The notes under the pieces are model-generated. The model saw only the letters and a program-made list of their open reading frames with translations. It was not told the DNA's origin and did not search any database. From Membranipora membranacea (taxonomy: Eukaryota > Bryozoa > Gymnolaemata > Cheilostomatida > Membraniporidae), in contig OU612066.1 of NCBI GenBank assembly GCA_914767715.1, positions 21,362,283-21,426,282 of the forward strand: DNA of 64,000 bases. The letters run 5' to 3'. Position numbers and translations under genes: made by a program. Shown here one piece after another: positions 1 to 13,400 of the stretch (position 1 is its first letter; each line of letters begins with the position of its first letter).

Positions 1-360
1 TAAGCTTTTCCCGTAGCCCAAACAGAATCAGCCGAATCCGAGTAATTCATGACAATAGCAAAAGAATTAAAAGTTGGCCCACCATCAAGTTAATAACAGC
101 AGTAATGAGAATAATAAGTAAACTTACATGGCAGTTCTGTACATTTCTTCTCGTGGATAATATTTGTTATAGTAAGACATGTTCATGTAGTTATCACTTG
201 ATTTCTATAGAATTTTACAGAGAATCACAGAAACACAGCTTGTTCAGACGGCTGCTTTTTTCTGATTGTTATGCTCAACATTCAGTCATCATTGTGCTAA
301 ATGTTGTGTCATGGCGTGTCTCCATCAATTGTTGGCCATTACTACTCTAGGTCACTTGAT
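1..360 (-). pseudogene. 5' end of a partner-gene copy (copy 0), first exon
   Basis: This is the beginning of a fourth copy of the unknown - strand gene whose other copies lie at 10496-13661, 41188-44033 and 57649-60168. On the - strand, a 17-nt coding exon (144 down to 128) starts with ATG and ends in AT, followed by a GTAAGT-type donor; all four copies conserve this arrangement. The rest of the block (about 145-360) matches the other copies as leader or promoter DNA. The remainder of the gene lies outside the window, so its integrity is unknown. It diverges from TRIM copy A, as the other copies diverge from their TRIM neighbours. Confidence 0.5.
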
Positions 361-1364
361 TTTGATTATGAGTTGTCCTCTCATTATTAGATTATGAGAG
401 TAATAATTATGATAAATATAGGATGATTTTTCGTATTCAAAATTGATAAAATTATGTAGTTCATTCCTATGGTGTTCATATGACGTCCAGGATGAAATTG
501 CCTGCCAAATAAAATTGTGTTCATATTATTTTCTTTACGTCATCTTAGTAATTTCTTTAGATTTTCCAAACTGACTACTTGGTGTTATATATAACCCTTC
601 ATATACTCCCTTCATATTATTCTGGCATCAACTAATGCTGATTTAAAATTTAGTTGAGTTGTATAGGATTTGTTTTCTTCCATGTTGTAAGATAACTATC
701 CTTGTCCGTGCTGAGTCGCAGCATAAAACATGGCTAGTCCAGACTGCATTCTTTGCTCATGTCATCAGACAGTTCGTTCGTCATCTTATTGGTATAAGTT
801 GGTCACATCAGTTTCATGATTAAAGGGATGTTTTATTTTCAGAATAACTGAACTGTGTCTAGCTGCCGTACACTGATATTCAGAACTAGAAGGCTACATT
901 GTGGGATTACAAAAAAGAGAAGGGCCATGCAGTAGCTAATGCATATCAGTGGATAGATATACCTCATCATATGTGAAGGTTACCGTAACTTGAAAGGATG
1001 AGTCTTCATAATTATTTCTTTTTTTCCTTTAGGACCCGGTAGGAGTTAGAGTGTCATCAGCATGTGGTGTTCTCTCTTGAATCTAAAGGTTGCCTGTTAT
1101 GATCTCGGGAGTTGTAGAAAGTGTCAAGGATTTGGATTTAAGGCTTAGAACCATATGTATTCATCAGCTCGATAACAATTCACATTCATTGTTTTTGGCA
1201 GTCATTAGCCTAACAAAGCTGAAAAATTTGCAATTTTTTGTGCAATGATTAATCGAAAATCAACGAAATTTACCTTCCCAACATTCACTCTACGCCAGAT
1301 GTAATGCAGTTACCCAGTGACAACGATTCCAATTATTCACATTCAAATTTTGAGCACTGGGTAC
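361..1364. other. shared upstream region of the divergent pair
   Basis: This stretch closely matches 60400-61430 upstream of TRIM copy D, including two short blocks that look like non-coding leader exons. One begins after TTTTCAG near 841, and the other lies between CCTTTAG near 1033 and a donor near 1087. I see no protein-coding capacity. It lies between the start of partner copy 0 and TRIM A, so it probably holds promoters for both. Confidence 0.4.
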
Positions 1365-2059
1365 CATACTTGCCAACCTGTACGCATAAAGCGCTTGTAA
1401 ACGCTTATTTGACACTAATTGAGTTTTAAAGGCAAAACGCTAGTTGTACTCATTTATGGTTTTCCAAACGCCTGTTCATCTAATTAGGCAATCAAAAACG
1501 CATCTTTTATCTTTAGTGTTTACTTGGTTGTCATGGTTAAATAATAATAGACTAAAAATCTGGTATTGGCTGCAGAAAACCATGATGTTGATTTACAGTT
1601 GACTTTTTACCTGTCCAAGTTTTGCATGAGCCAAATTGCAACTTTTCTTCAATGAGACACAACATAACTAGTAATCCATTGTAGAATATGGTGGTTCTGC
1701 CAACTTCAACTTTTCTTTAATCAGAGTAACAAAGTTGTCTACCTCCTTGTTGGGTTGAGATAACTCAGATCTCCTGACCCAGTGTTTCAAGGGCAAACCA
1801 GGGAGGATGGGCAAACAGGGTTTCAAATAGCCTGTCTTGTCCAGACAGGCTAGGTTACAAACGATTACTCATTTATTATTAGCAGATTGCACCTTACAAC
1901 GCAAAAGGAAAAAGACTAATGATGAGTGATCTGCACTCCTACGCTACTAAGGACTACTTACTTTTCTGGTCATTTGAGGCACCCTGGAGTTTTGTACTCA
2001 TTTTTAAGCATCTTGCAAATTTTTGTACTCATTTTGGAAAAATTAGGTTGGCAAGTCTG
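1365..2059. mobile_element. hAT-like non-autonomous element, 695 bp
   Basis: The element is absent from the matching region upstream of TRIM D (around 61430). It is bounded by an 8-bp direct repeat, CTGGGTAC, at 1357-1364 and 2060-2067. The ends are imperfect inverted repeats, CATACTTGCCAACCT and, on the other strand, CAGACTTGCCAACCT (14 of 15 identical). An 8-bp duplication and a terminus beginning CA are typical of the hAT superfamily. No transposase is visible inside, only short spurious reading frames. Confidence 0.7.
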
Positions 2060-2264
2060 CTGGGTACACACACCGATTTCAAGATTACACTACTAGCATG
2101 TATGCTACCATTTGTCTATGTATGCTACTGATAAACAAGTAAGAGATTGATAACCCTTACAGGTTAACTTCCATCAATCAATCACATATAAACTGTGTGT
2201 TAAAAAATGGAAACTGCCACATGGATTTCCCACCTGTCACAGTTTTGTTTTGCTTATTTTTCAG

Positions 2265-2661
2265 GCTTTTAAGATGAAGCTGTTTAACTTATTACACAGC
2301 AGTCTGCAGTCACAGCTTGAACAAGGAAGTTAGTAACAAGCAGTGGAGATTTAAGCCTGGTACCCATCAACTGCATAACTGTCCCAGGAACTCATCTGCG
2401 ATCATGCACGACCACTTGTGCATTGCTGTGATTGATGGGTACAAAATACACAGAGATCGTGCGTTTACAAATACCTTCCCACGATAGTAGAATTGCTTCT
2501 ACTTTCGTGCGATATGTTGTGCTGCATTTTGTGGTACCCACAAATTCTTTAATGATTGCCAGTGCAAAATCTTAGAAATTCCTGAGATTAAAAAAGCACA
2601 TTGGTGGGTACAAGGCTTTAGATAGAGCAACACACTGAGACATAACCATTGAGAATATCAG
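2265..2661 (+). other. 5' UTR exon of TRIM copy A, interrupted by a MITE
   Basis: This block follows a good 3' splice site (pyrimidine run then TTTCAG) and ends before GTCAGT. Equivalent blocks of about 140 bp lie upstream of TRIM B, C and D and are clearly conserved (for example ACACAGCAGTCTGCAG). In copy A the exon is swollen by a 263-bp insertion at 2354-2616. It is called non-coding because the initiator ATG lies in the next exon. Confidence 0.55.
2354..2616. mobile_element. MITE inserted in the TRIM A leader exon
   Basis: Comparison with the empty sites upstream of TRIM B, C and D delimits this insertion. The ends form inverted repeats (GCCTGGTACCCATCAA versus GCCTTGTACCCACCAA on the other strand) and a TTTA direct repeat flanks it (2350-2353 and 2617-2620). 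No coding capacity is seen. If the leader exon is transcribed, the element becomes part of the mRNA unless it is spliced out. Confidence 0.65.
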
Positions 2662-3400
2662 GTCAGTAGGATGTACAATCAAGGCATTAGGTACTCTAAC
2701 TCTCTCTGACTCTTTATATAAGGGTGTTGAACTTCTAATCCCTGTGTTCAGTTTTTTATCACAACTTACTCTGGTTAGGGATTTGCTAATAAGTGTAACT
2801 TCATTGATATGAAGGTTATTGCATTCTATTGTTAACAATACTGTGATCTCTATTACTGCAGGCTCTGCGATGATACATTAATCTTACATTTCGGAATGCT
2901 CAACTTGAAGACTCCCTCGTACTATTATACACATGTCTTGCTTGCTCACAGCGGACCCCTTCCACTTTAATTCAGTGTTTGGGGAAAGAAAGTGGGATAT
3001 AAAAGAGCGTCCTCATTTTTTCTCTCATTCCCTGACCCTCTTTAGAATCACTTGTCAGTGTGATAAAACATACCCCAGCTAATATAAAATTTGTTAATAT
3101 ACATACACAGGTCATGCTCACAGCAGGCACTTTGCAAATAAAATTCATTGTTTGGGAGGAGCAGGGAGAAAGAGCGAATTTAAAAGACTCTCCTCACTTC
3201 TGTGGTAACGCTTGGATGTGATTCTCAGTTTGCTATAGATGGCGATGTACGCCTTCACCTGAGCAAGCAAGCACAACCACATATGGAAAGGCGGAGCCTC
3301 CCCTGATCTTCTTGTTCTAAGTATTGTTATTAGCAATATTATGTCGATAATTTATTCATGCTTTTAGATCCACTGAGTGACACAGCATCACATAAAAGAA

Positions 3401-6400
3401 ATGGCCGTCTCAGTAGCAGAAGATGCACCACATCTGGTAACATGTGGTAACTGCCTTGAGGAAGAGGGGTTTATCCATAACCCGATGTTTCTGCCCTGTG
3501 ATCATGTCTGCTGTGAGACTTGTCTGAGGAGGCAACTCAAGAAGACTGATGTAATCGAATGCAGAGTTTGTCAGTAAGTATCAGGTTCACAGAGCCTCTA
3601 ATATGACAGCGTTTCTAAGAACAGTATTGCAATCAGTCTCTGATTCGAATTATCAACTATGTTTTATATTGTTGTGTAGCTCCACATTGATTCAACTTAT
3701 CTAGTCAGATGATTAACACCATTAATCTGTATCCAATTTAAAACATTTCGTTCACATAATTTCCTGTTGTCCAGGAAAGGGGGCGGGGCAGTGTTGGTGG
3801 GAGAGCTGGCAGGATAGAATAAGTGGGATGCGTTCGGGATGGTCTAAGTGGCATGGTTGGCTTAATGGTACTGGCCACATGCATCTTTCAGTAATTCAAT
3901 TGCAACATTACTCCGCTCGATAATTGATTCAGTATGACATAATGCACAACATTTCTTGATTTGCAGAAACATGTGCAAAGTGGTTATAGACAACCTTCCC
4001 TCAGCCTTAGAGAATGTTCACCCAGTTACTTTCTGTGAGCCGTGTGAGAAAAGTGGGAAACTCAAGATGACTGCCAACACTTACTGTCTGACCTGTGAAC
4101 ATAAGTTTTGTGCTGCTCATCAGAAGGTAAATACCAATCGTGAACTTTTCTATGGGTGTCTGTTAAACAGGTTTGAGAAATAATTTTGTAATTTGAACAG
4201 CATTATCAGTGATAGCTATGGAATGAATGAGTAATATATATATATATATGTGTATATATATATATATATATTATGTTGATATATATAACTCTATGGTGAA
4301 ACATTAATGTAAAAGGGAGGGAGAGAACTTCGCTTTATGTCTATTAAAGATCGAGTTTTTGATAATTTTGTAATTTACAGCTTCACATTGAGCTAAACTG
4401 GCATCATGAGACTCAGAATATAAAGGAGTACATGAGATCAACCTCAACAGTAGATCAGCAGAAGTTTTGTCAGACTCACAAAGATCAAGTCATCGGTCTC
4501 GGTTGCTCAAAGTGTGCAAAGGTTTACTGTTTTGAGTGTGTGTCCTCTGTTGGCCTTTGCCAAAATGGTGAGTGACAATTCCAGTAACAGTGGTAGTATG
4601 AGATCCATTTTGTTGTAATTGCAGTCTTAATAACCAGATCAAAAATTTGTTCTCCCTCTGAAACTGAGGAGCCAACTCCTGACATCATAATTAACATTTG
4701 GGCTATCGGGGCCTCCACAGGAGGTAGGTCTCTCAATTGAAAAAATAAAAAGCAAAATTATTCTCTATTTGTCCCTTGTTCAGTAAGTAAGACCTGCTAG
4801 TGATCTTGTTCCCGAAGTGTTCACACTCTGGACAATACCCTGGACCGAATGTTCCTACTACTTCAAAATACACTCCTGCAATTTTATAAAGTTATGATCA
4901 TCACATTGAAATTTACTCATAATGTTAAATATTCCATCAATCTTAACACACTCCATAGATTATTAGATTAGACCAGCTTGTTCGATGCCATATACCAAAT
5001 CTGATAGATATTAGTTTTCTAATTACCCTTTAGGTTCCGACCACAAGCTCATGTCTCTAAAGGAGCTCTCAGCTGAGGTGAAGAGATTACTGGAGCCTGA
5101 GAAGAAGGAATGTGAAGAGCTGTTTGATAAATGGTCAGCTGTGAAGAAGGAGGCAGCGGTCACTCTGTCTAACTGGGATGCAGAAACTGAGGAAGGAGTC
5201 AAAATTATTGATGATACAGAGGAGAAACAGGTATTGTGATCATGCAGAAAAACTTAATACCTAAACTGATTGGGGGAATTTTCCTTACCAAGCTTTTCTA
5301 CCTAATTATTCAGGATGTTCAAAAGTTTAAACGCCACAGCGAAACATTTATAATCTGAGTGAGGGTGAAAAAAGATTTTGTCTGCCTCATTTGTATTTTT
5401 TCAGGACTTAATAACACTGTAGAACCATTCTGTGGTCAAATTGTGCTGTTAGCAACCTTTACATGTCTACTTAATCTCTTTCTTTTATAGATAAAAGCTA
5501 TCAGAGAGAAATATGGAAAACTGAAGGAGGAGTATATCACAAACAGAAGCAGCACTAAAGATAAGCTGACAGAATATATAGAGAATGATGCTGGACTAAA
5601 ACTCACTGAGTTTCATGAACAGATTAAAATTTTACGGTCTGATCTATCTAAACAACACTGTGTAAGTAAATTCAATTTCAATATGAGGGAAAAATCATAA
5701 ATCAAGCCAAACAATTAGGCCCCATGACTCTCCTTCTATCCCAACAAGCTGCATAGATACTGTAATTCTTGCTGAAATAAGACATGGGTTCTTTAATTGT
5801 AAAACATGGAAAGAAAGAAAATTCATTTACAGTCATTAGTAACTAGAACCGCCCTTCCTGTACTAAAAAATTGTAGTTGTCCCCTCATTGATATTAAGGA
5901 GGCAACTACAAATTTTCTCACATATGCAAAGTAACCTAAAATTTAAGCACAATATTGTCATATGCAGTGAACGATTCATTTAAGGTGTATAACCTGACAG
6001 TAGATATCAGATAACCTTAAAATGCTCACCTTAACACATTCGTTAATGATTTTAACCGATCGGGATATTTGAATACCAGACTTCGAGTATTTGAGTTATT
6101 GAGTGTGAGTGTGGTTACTACAATCATTTACATATTGCTTCCCTTTCCTATCATACAGGTTGACCTGCTGCAAACAAAGAAGTATTTGGAAGCTAAACTA
6201 GATGATATGGCTAATGATGATGGATTCCAAGCTCTTGTGGTGGGAAACCAGCAACTGATCCAGACCAATGGTATGCCTCTAATTTTCCTAGTGCGAGCCT
6301 CGCCATACAGTGTGCAAGCGCTACAAAGCAACAGTTTCATGAAAAAGTTCAGTAAGATTATATTTTTAGTGGAAATGTAGGGCCCTAGGGCTGTAAAACG

Positions 6401-7658
6401 AACCTGTCAGTAATGTATAAGTGAATAATCCTAAAGACGGTAAAAATGCTTCTTGCCTATAGACATATCATCATAATTGATCACCGGGTTGGATGATATA
6501 GTAGTGATTGCTGGATTTGTTGTAATTCTGGTGCATCAACACAACATGTAATATAAGTGATCAGTCATTTACTGTGTTTCAGATTCTGGCACCACAGAGG
6601 TAAACGCTGCTCTGGTACCAACAGACGACTTTGTGATCGGTTATGACCTCATGAGAAGTAGAAAACCTCCGACCTCGATACGGCTGGTGAAGCAGCTTGC
6701 AGCAAATTACTATTGCCTCACATCATGTTGTTATAAAGGTGTGACCTATGTAAGTGCCCACAGCCGCTCAATCAACAGAATAGATAAAGCTGGTAACAAG
6801 ACATCAGACTTCATCAACCTTCCCAGTGTCATCATCACCATAAGAGCTCATAAGGATCGACTCTACATTCTCATGTGGGGAGAGCCTGTGTATGATTTGA
6901 ATGGTCAACAGATCACATCTTGGGAACACACTGACAGCAATGGCAGTTACTGTGGGAACAAACTGTGCATTGTGAACAATCAGATACTTGCTGCTGATGC
7001 CACCAATAAGAGAATCACTATCTATAATCTCAACGGGAAAGTGATGAGACAGATTCCATGTCCTAAGATCCCATCCAACTGCATATCCATGTGTTCAGCA
7101 GGAGAAGACTCTGTCATCATCACCACTTACTCACCTGCTCAGGTATTCAAGTTCAACATGAGCACAGAGACTGTACTCTGGACAACAAGCCTCACAGCAG
7201 AACCACGCTCTGTAGCCTGCAGTAATGATGTAGTACTGGTCAGTGGAAATGGATACAATGGCAGTAAGAGAGGTGTATGGCTAGAACTTCTAAATACAGC
7301 CACTGGTAAGAACTTTACTCGTTAAATTATATTATATACATGTAGGTCTTTCATATAACAATAGAGTACTACCAAGTCCTGGTTAAATTAGTTTAGGGAT
7401 TAGGGGATCAGTACCCTCATCGAAGCAACCAAACCACCAGTTAAATGTACGGATTTTGTTACCTTGTGCTGTGCGGTCTAATGTATGCGTATACTTTCTA
7501 ATCCTCTATTGCAAATTTCAGGTGAACACATAACAGAATTTAACGATCAAGAAGGAGTACAGACTGAGGTGTTGGATTTATGGACAGAGAATAACAGACT
7601 GCTGGTGTCCAGCTATTTTCAGAGCTCTGTGCTGTGTTATGAACTTCTCTATGATTAA
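3401..7658 (+). CDS. TRIM-like RING/B-box/coiled-coil/beta-propeller E3 ligase, copy A (intact)
   Basis: Eight coding exons join in frame: 3401-3573, 3967-4126, 4381-4567, 5034-5230, 5491-5661, 6159-6270, 6583-7305 and 7522-7658, giving 1860 nt and 619 residues. The ATG at 3401 is the first conserved start after the leader splice site at 3368. RING zinc ligands are C15, C18, C33, H35, C38, C41, C54 and C57. A first B-box spans 81-109 and a second (C141, H144, C153, C156, C161, C164) spans 141-164. Exons 4-6 (about 175-333) are charged and helical, as expected of a coiled coil. The last two exons encode repeats resembling the NHL-type beta-propeller of TRIM2/3/71 and TRIM32. Such proteins are ubiquitin ligases whose propeller binds protein or RNA targets. 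Compared with copy C, the propeller lacks four residues after ILMWGEP. All splice sites are canonical. The substrate is unknown. Confidence 0.88.
4233..4272. repeat. TA microsatellite in TRIM A intron 2
   Basis: A run of TA dinucleotides with one TGTG interruption. A shorter uninterrupted version occupies the same intron of copy D (63080-63106). Confidence 0.85.
5871..5911. repeat. short hairpin repeat (AGTTGTCCCCTCA type)
   Basis: A near-perfect inverted repeat reads TTGTAGTTGTCCCCTCA and ends GGAGGCAACTACAA. The same hairpin is at the matching intron position of copy C (49511-49551). Similar hairpins with shared arms occur at many unrelated positions in the window (see findings). Confidence 0.6.
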
Positions 7659-9800
7659 TGTTTAGCTTTCAGTAACTTTATATAGGCGGTGAACTTCTAT
7701 TTAAATTATGATTTACACAAAACTGTTGCCCACTTGATGATTACATTGCTAATAAACAAAATTTAGTTTTAGATATCTTAATGTTGAGGTCAACCTTATC
7801 ATCATAAAGCTCACCACTATCAAGGCCGATAAACTTCATACTTTATAGAGTTTAAACCAAGTTAAATCATTAATTGTCATAAAAACTCATTGACAGGTTG
7901 ATGGCGTTGATGGCATCTAACTAACGCTCTCTCAAATGGTCTCAGATCAATAAATTCCTTCACTAATATTGAGAGTTGTCCCCTCATTAATATTTTTGAG
8001 ACTTGCCCTCATACAGGAAATGTCTGATCGGCCTATTTGGATCATGCAGACAACAGCCATTCCATTTCATCTTCCCAACTTTCTTTTAAAATGTTTTCTT
8101 GTTTCAAACAAATCTCTATAAGTTTTATCCACTGAATTAAATTCAATGGTTTTTTATCAAAAATCAAAAAAAGTGAGAAATAGCTGCAACCAATGAACTT
8201 AACTTTTTTGCTACAACCCTTGGTACTCCACTCTTCTTGGAGAGTTGACTGGAGGATTATTTTCCATGCACCTCTGTCTAGATTTTCCCTGCTGGGGGTG
8301 ATTCATAGATACGATAGGTAGGTATCGTGAGTAACAAGCATGTTTATATTGCAAAAACATTTAATACTTGTAACTCTAGATGCCTGTGTTTGGAGGAATT
8401 AGTTGATCATGGACTTCGGTTGGCAAGTATATGTGTATGTTACATTAGAATAGATGAAAACGAGGAGGTGATTTTATTTTCCAAATATATAATTTATACC
8501 TCAGCATAGTAGTGCCCTCTAACTCCTTGCCTAGGCTAAGTACACTAGACTTAGTTTTTAGTTGGTTAGGTAGGCCTAAAAAATAAACTAAATGTTGTGA
8601 GTGGTTAGTGTTCTGTAAAATAATTCTATAAACTGTGATCCATTTAACGATTCTATTGCTTCTCTTGGCCTCACTCATTATGATCATTATACGTAGACTA
8701 GAGGGTACATGTATATGTGGTACAGGTGGTCTTTCAGATAGGAGGAATGATGATGATGTTTTAAGAGATGTTTCCCATAGTTTGTCAATTATTCAAAAAC
8801 TCCACTTCAAGAGTAAGTTGGTGTGACTAGCTGAAGGACTGGAAATAATTGGAAGACAAAAATTATATATGTTAACCATTTGCAATGATAGCGCATCTAA
8901 TTCACTGTGGTGTGTGTTCACTGAAGAGCAAATTTGTCCTTACAGTTGATAAACCCAACTCATCATTGTGTCCTATTGTACATTTCTGACTACAGTATGT
9001 AAATCTAGGGCTACATGTTACACGCTGGTTGCTGATACCGATATGATTGAGGTTGAACATCTTTTTCTTATTTCGCATAATATTATGTTGACAATGTTGA
9101 GAGACCACACTTGATTTTAGATCAAGGTTGATCTGATTTGCCTGCATTTAAGTTATTCCCCTTCGGCTGGTGAGTCGGCTGTGGCTTGATAATCCAAATG
9201 CAAATAAGTTGGATCATATTTTATCTAAATGCACTGGTTTCCAAATGATATTCCTGGTCAGTAAGCTCCTATTGGTATCTAGGCTGGGAATCATTGTGTT
9301 GTTGGGGTGACGACTCCTGAATATCAGTCTGGAGTAATGGCTACCGTAGGATTTCTGCCTGTTAGTATAATACTTAAAACTCCCGAAGCTTCCAGTGTCA
9401 GGAGAGATAACTCAAAATTAATAAACACCGGCAATAATGGAGATTAAATACTGTTTTTTGTGCCATTCTCAATCCTGCTTGCCACTTATGAGGTTCCCAA
9501 AATCCCTAATTTTATCTGTTCTAGGTACTATTTTAAGCCTGAATCACCCGAAAAACATAGCATTTTTACAAACTCAGGGGAGTCAACTGACCAGAAAACT
9601 ATTTGATAATGCAATCAGTTCGCGAAGAGATTGCTTGTTGCCAAATACCAAGCCTTTGTGATGGTGTATGCTTATCATATCATAGATATTCTCCATCTTC
9701 ATAATGCAATGATTTGTGCAATGTGAAATGGGCTAGGGGATTTATGTAGCTTTATCCATGACACTCTATTTTACAGAAATCCAGAAGCCAAAGGATATCT
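7659..9800. other. convergent spacer between TRIM A and partner copy 1
   Basis: No gene is supported. Blocks here match spacers after TRIM B (about 36400-37800) and TRIM C (51310-51520, 53330-53480), so the spacer belongs to the duplicated unit. A hairpin repeat of the AGTTGTCCCCTCA type is at about 7974-8020. The segment at 9240-9430 is the degenerate equivalent of an open exon-like block at 55893-56070 in unit C. Confidence 0.5.
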
Positions 9801-10190
9801 AATATTGTGTGCAAGGCCTCCGTCTGACTTGTAGAGATTTTAAAAACAGAAGCATAGATTACGAGATTCATCATGACGACTTAACTCAAAATTATAAGGA
9901 TGATCAGGGTAAAAGAAAGGTGTTTCGGCTCGTTGCAGAATCATTTCTCATCTCGGATTATACGACAGCTCCAGTATGGATTATTCATCAAGATACTACA
10001 GTTATACTGCTGACTATAGGAGTATATGAATATCAGATGTACTCTATATGACTCATGGATTATGTGGCTGCTCCTAGATGGATAATTCTTCAAGATATTT
10101 CAGCTGTATCGGAATAACAAGAGATGACAATCCACTCAGACCTCTATGTCAGTACACCCGCACAGCTATGGTGAGTTTCGGCTTTGACCC
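9801..10190 (+). other. conserved transcribed-looking block of unknown function
   Basis: This segment recurs at 39060-39530, 40186-40540 and 56900-57340. It contains direct sub-repeats of CTCCAGTATGGATTATTC type and ends at a sequence resembling a splice donor (GCTATG then GTGAGT) that all copies retain as GTGAGT or GTAAGT. Reading frames are broken differently in each copy, so I do not call a protein. A non-coding + strand transcript or an eroded exon set would both fit. Confidence 0.3.
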
Positions 10191-10495
10191 CTTACACTTT
10201 CAATCCAAGATAGCTTATTTGGCTTTCCATAATTTTTTGTATTGGAACAGTAAAACACATGCAAAAAAAGCTGAAGCTGCGAAATGCAAATAACAGGGTA
10301 CGCATCAAACCAATAACGCATTGAAATATTGGAAACAAAATTGTAATCAACACAGCCATGAAGATATGTATAATGGAAAGACGCATTGAATATTTGATAA
10401 GAAAAATACACAAAAACTGGACCATGAACATAAAATAGCCTGTGAGCCAGTATGAGTGTAAACATAATATATATATAGGGAGACACTATGAGATA

Positions 10496-13400
10496 ATCCT
10501 GCATAGAGTGTTTCTCACAAAACTCTTGACAGTCTTAAAACATTTGGTAACTCTTCTCTTTATAACATGCTGAACTCCGCGCGTAGCCGATATCTTGGTA
10601 GTAGACTGAGAGCGTTTCTCACAGACTCGTAATTAATCACTAGAAGTATCGCACGGAATTTGAGAGCTTTCCTGCTGAAATAAGGTTAAAGTTTGCCCTC
10701 CATCACTGCTATAGTATGTTTGTTTATCGATTTTACTACCTCTGGTTCAAAGATTGACAGACCCATTATAGTAGTCATTGTTTAAGAGTTCATGATTAAA
10801 GCTTGGCAAAAGGGCACACATTTTCGTTATCCTTCTTCCATGTGACAGAAATTACCAGCTCTAATTAAATGTGTAAAAGTTTCTCACTCACCCTGAGGAA
10901 CTGTAAGGGTATCATTCTGTTGCTCCTGTATTTTACTCTCCAACCCATCTTCAGAATATACGATTTCAGCTCTGTAAAATAGACGTTCACTCGTTATAAA
11001 TCACTGTGTTCATTTGTTGTGGGGGGACAGCTCATTATACTGATGTTTCCCCCATTTCAGATTTTCAACGTATATATTGTTCATAGGCATTAGTAATTGG
11101 CTGGTTGCTTCATAGTCATTATGATGAAAATGAGGATAAATGTTACCACTGTTTACTACAGATCATTTTGTGTGGTCAGCTCGGAAGTAAATATCAAATA
11201 GGGGAACAAAATGTATCATAGCCTGGATTCTCTCATGAGATAAGGCAACCGTAACATTATCATGAGTGTTTTCTATTAAACTGCATTGATGCCTTTTATT
11301 ATCTCGCGGTTTGATTGAAAGTGATTGGCACATTGACAATTTGCGGTATGTTTTGCAAAATATTCAATAAACTTACACGAAATGGTCCTTTGAGATGGTC
11401 TGGTAGAATAGTGTCGAGAGTGACATATCTTGATTTTCTAGCTGCGTCAGTTCATTGGTGAACTCAAGGAGGCTTAGATTCAAAGGCGTTTCTAATTCAT
11501 TGTCGAGATAATCAAAGCCTTCATCGTGCAGAGATGACCTGTTCATCAAATCATTCTCAACGCTTTGCCAAATGGATGTATCAAATACTCCAGTTCTAGA
11601 GAGTAGCACAGAAATAGCCAAATTATATATAGTGATCAAGAGCAGACAAATCAGTTGTCTATTTGTTATCAGTTCCCAATTTGGGACATATATCCATACG
11701 TGTCTTTTTGCTATTTGGATAGATTTGATTTGGGTACATGTTAGGAGAGAGGTATGCCTATCAGAGACAGCCAAATTACATCACTGATTAGACGCTTATT
11801 CAGCTCTAGTCTAAGTGCTCAGACTCCAAGGCGCAGGGAGTTACTTGCGCACGCTATCAAACAAGAGGGAGAGGAGTTTGATAGCGTGCGCAAGTAACTC
11901 CCTGCGCCTTGGAGTCTGAGCACTTAGACTAATTCAGCTCACACCATACTATGTTCAATATTAGTATGATATAAAGATAAAAATGCAAGCGTTTGCCCGA
12001 AAAAGCGATTTTTTAGGGGTATAACTATAATTTGTCTTTTTATTGTGAAAGTAAAGACAATCCTTAAACTTTTTATATCGTTTATTATTTATTGACAACT
12101 GTCATATTCCTATTGGCTGGGGATGAAAGCTTTCACAGTTCCAGTCAGTTGCATGCAGCTTGCTAGTGCACTGATCTATCTAAATTAAGGTCTCAGCTGT
12201 AGGATGATATAAAGAAGAAAAAAATAAATACAAGTTACTAGTAGAACATCATTAAATACTCACCTTACATCATGTACCATATTTTGATCAGTAGGGATCT
12301 TCAATGACGAGACTTGATCATTAATTTTAAGAGAATCTTCTACTAAGTGATTGAGGCTGTCGATGAGCCGTTTAGTAAATAGTGTGTCTATAGTGGTCTC
12401 TTCATCACATGAGAAAAGAAACTCAGTGTCCAAGGTGTCTTTAATCAGAGAATGTAAGAACTAATATGATCCATATCATATATCACTATTGATGCCCCAT
12501 TTTAAGTAGATGTATCTCAATGAAAATGAACGAGATAAAAATAATCTGAACTCTTGTTCTGCAATATTGTACTTGATATTTCTATCGGGCTGGGATCCCT
12601 CTGCAATCACTCAATGAGGAGCTATACATCTATATCAGTGTTGTCTTGCAATGAGTGCATGGTTCATTCGCTTCAATTAAATTCTGCAATTATAATCATA
12701 AAATGCTTCAGCGTTGAAAATTAGCAAGTAGCAAAAATTGGTATAGCAGTGGATAGATAACTTCCAAATAACAATTATGTCCTTTAGATTAGGGTATTTA
12801 CCATCAGAGAATTCACACATCTGATCTCCATCCCAGAAACTTCCCTCATCAGACCCGTATCCTGCATCTGATTCTGAAATCAAATATGTTTTGATATGTT
12901 TCTAACATGAATCGGTTATCATATTTATGGTTGAACTATTGAATTGAGTGCGATCTAAACCATGTCTGTTCTTCTATAGCTGACTACTGGACAGTTCTCT
13001 TGGGCTGAGTTTGGTTCCAAGTTGGGAACATTATGTTTTAATTCTTTTCAATGACAAAATCAGCAGCTTCAAAGCTTCATATAAACATCATAATGACTGT
13101 TATTCAAGACCAACAATTTTCAGGTGCCCCTATTTGAGACTCACCTTTCTGACTTTTGCATGAGAATACATCCTCATGATCACTCACATCCGGCTGCTGT
13201 CCCTTGTGATCATCATTGATATCATTCCATAACCTCAGGCTAACTATGTCACTACTACAATGATTGAAATGTATAATATGTGATTTAACTCTCACTCATA
13301 GAGCCACCTAGTAGTATCACTGCTATTTGTTCTACTTACTCATTGTGCCGTTGTGCTCTCAGAAGGCAGCGATTGAATCATCTTTGATGGCCTAACGCTG

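Noticed and set aside
10166-10504. Two aromatic-rich - strand reading frames
   Set aside because: They lie just past the end of partner copy 1, are disrupted in the matching segments at 39530-39830 and 57350-57650, and have no domain.
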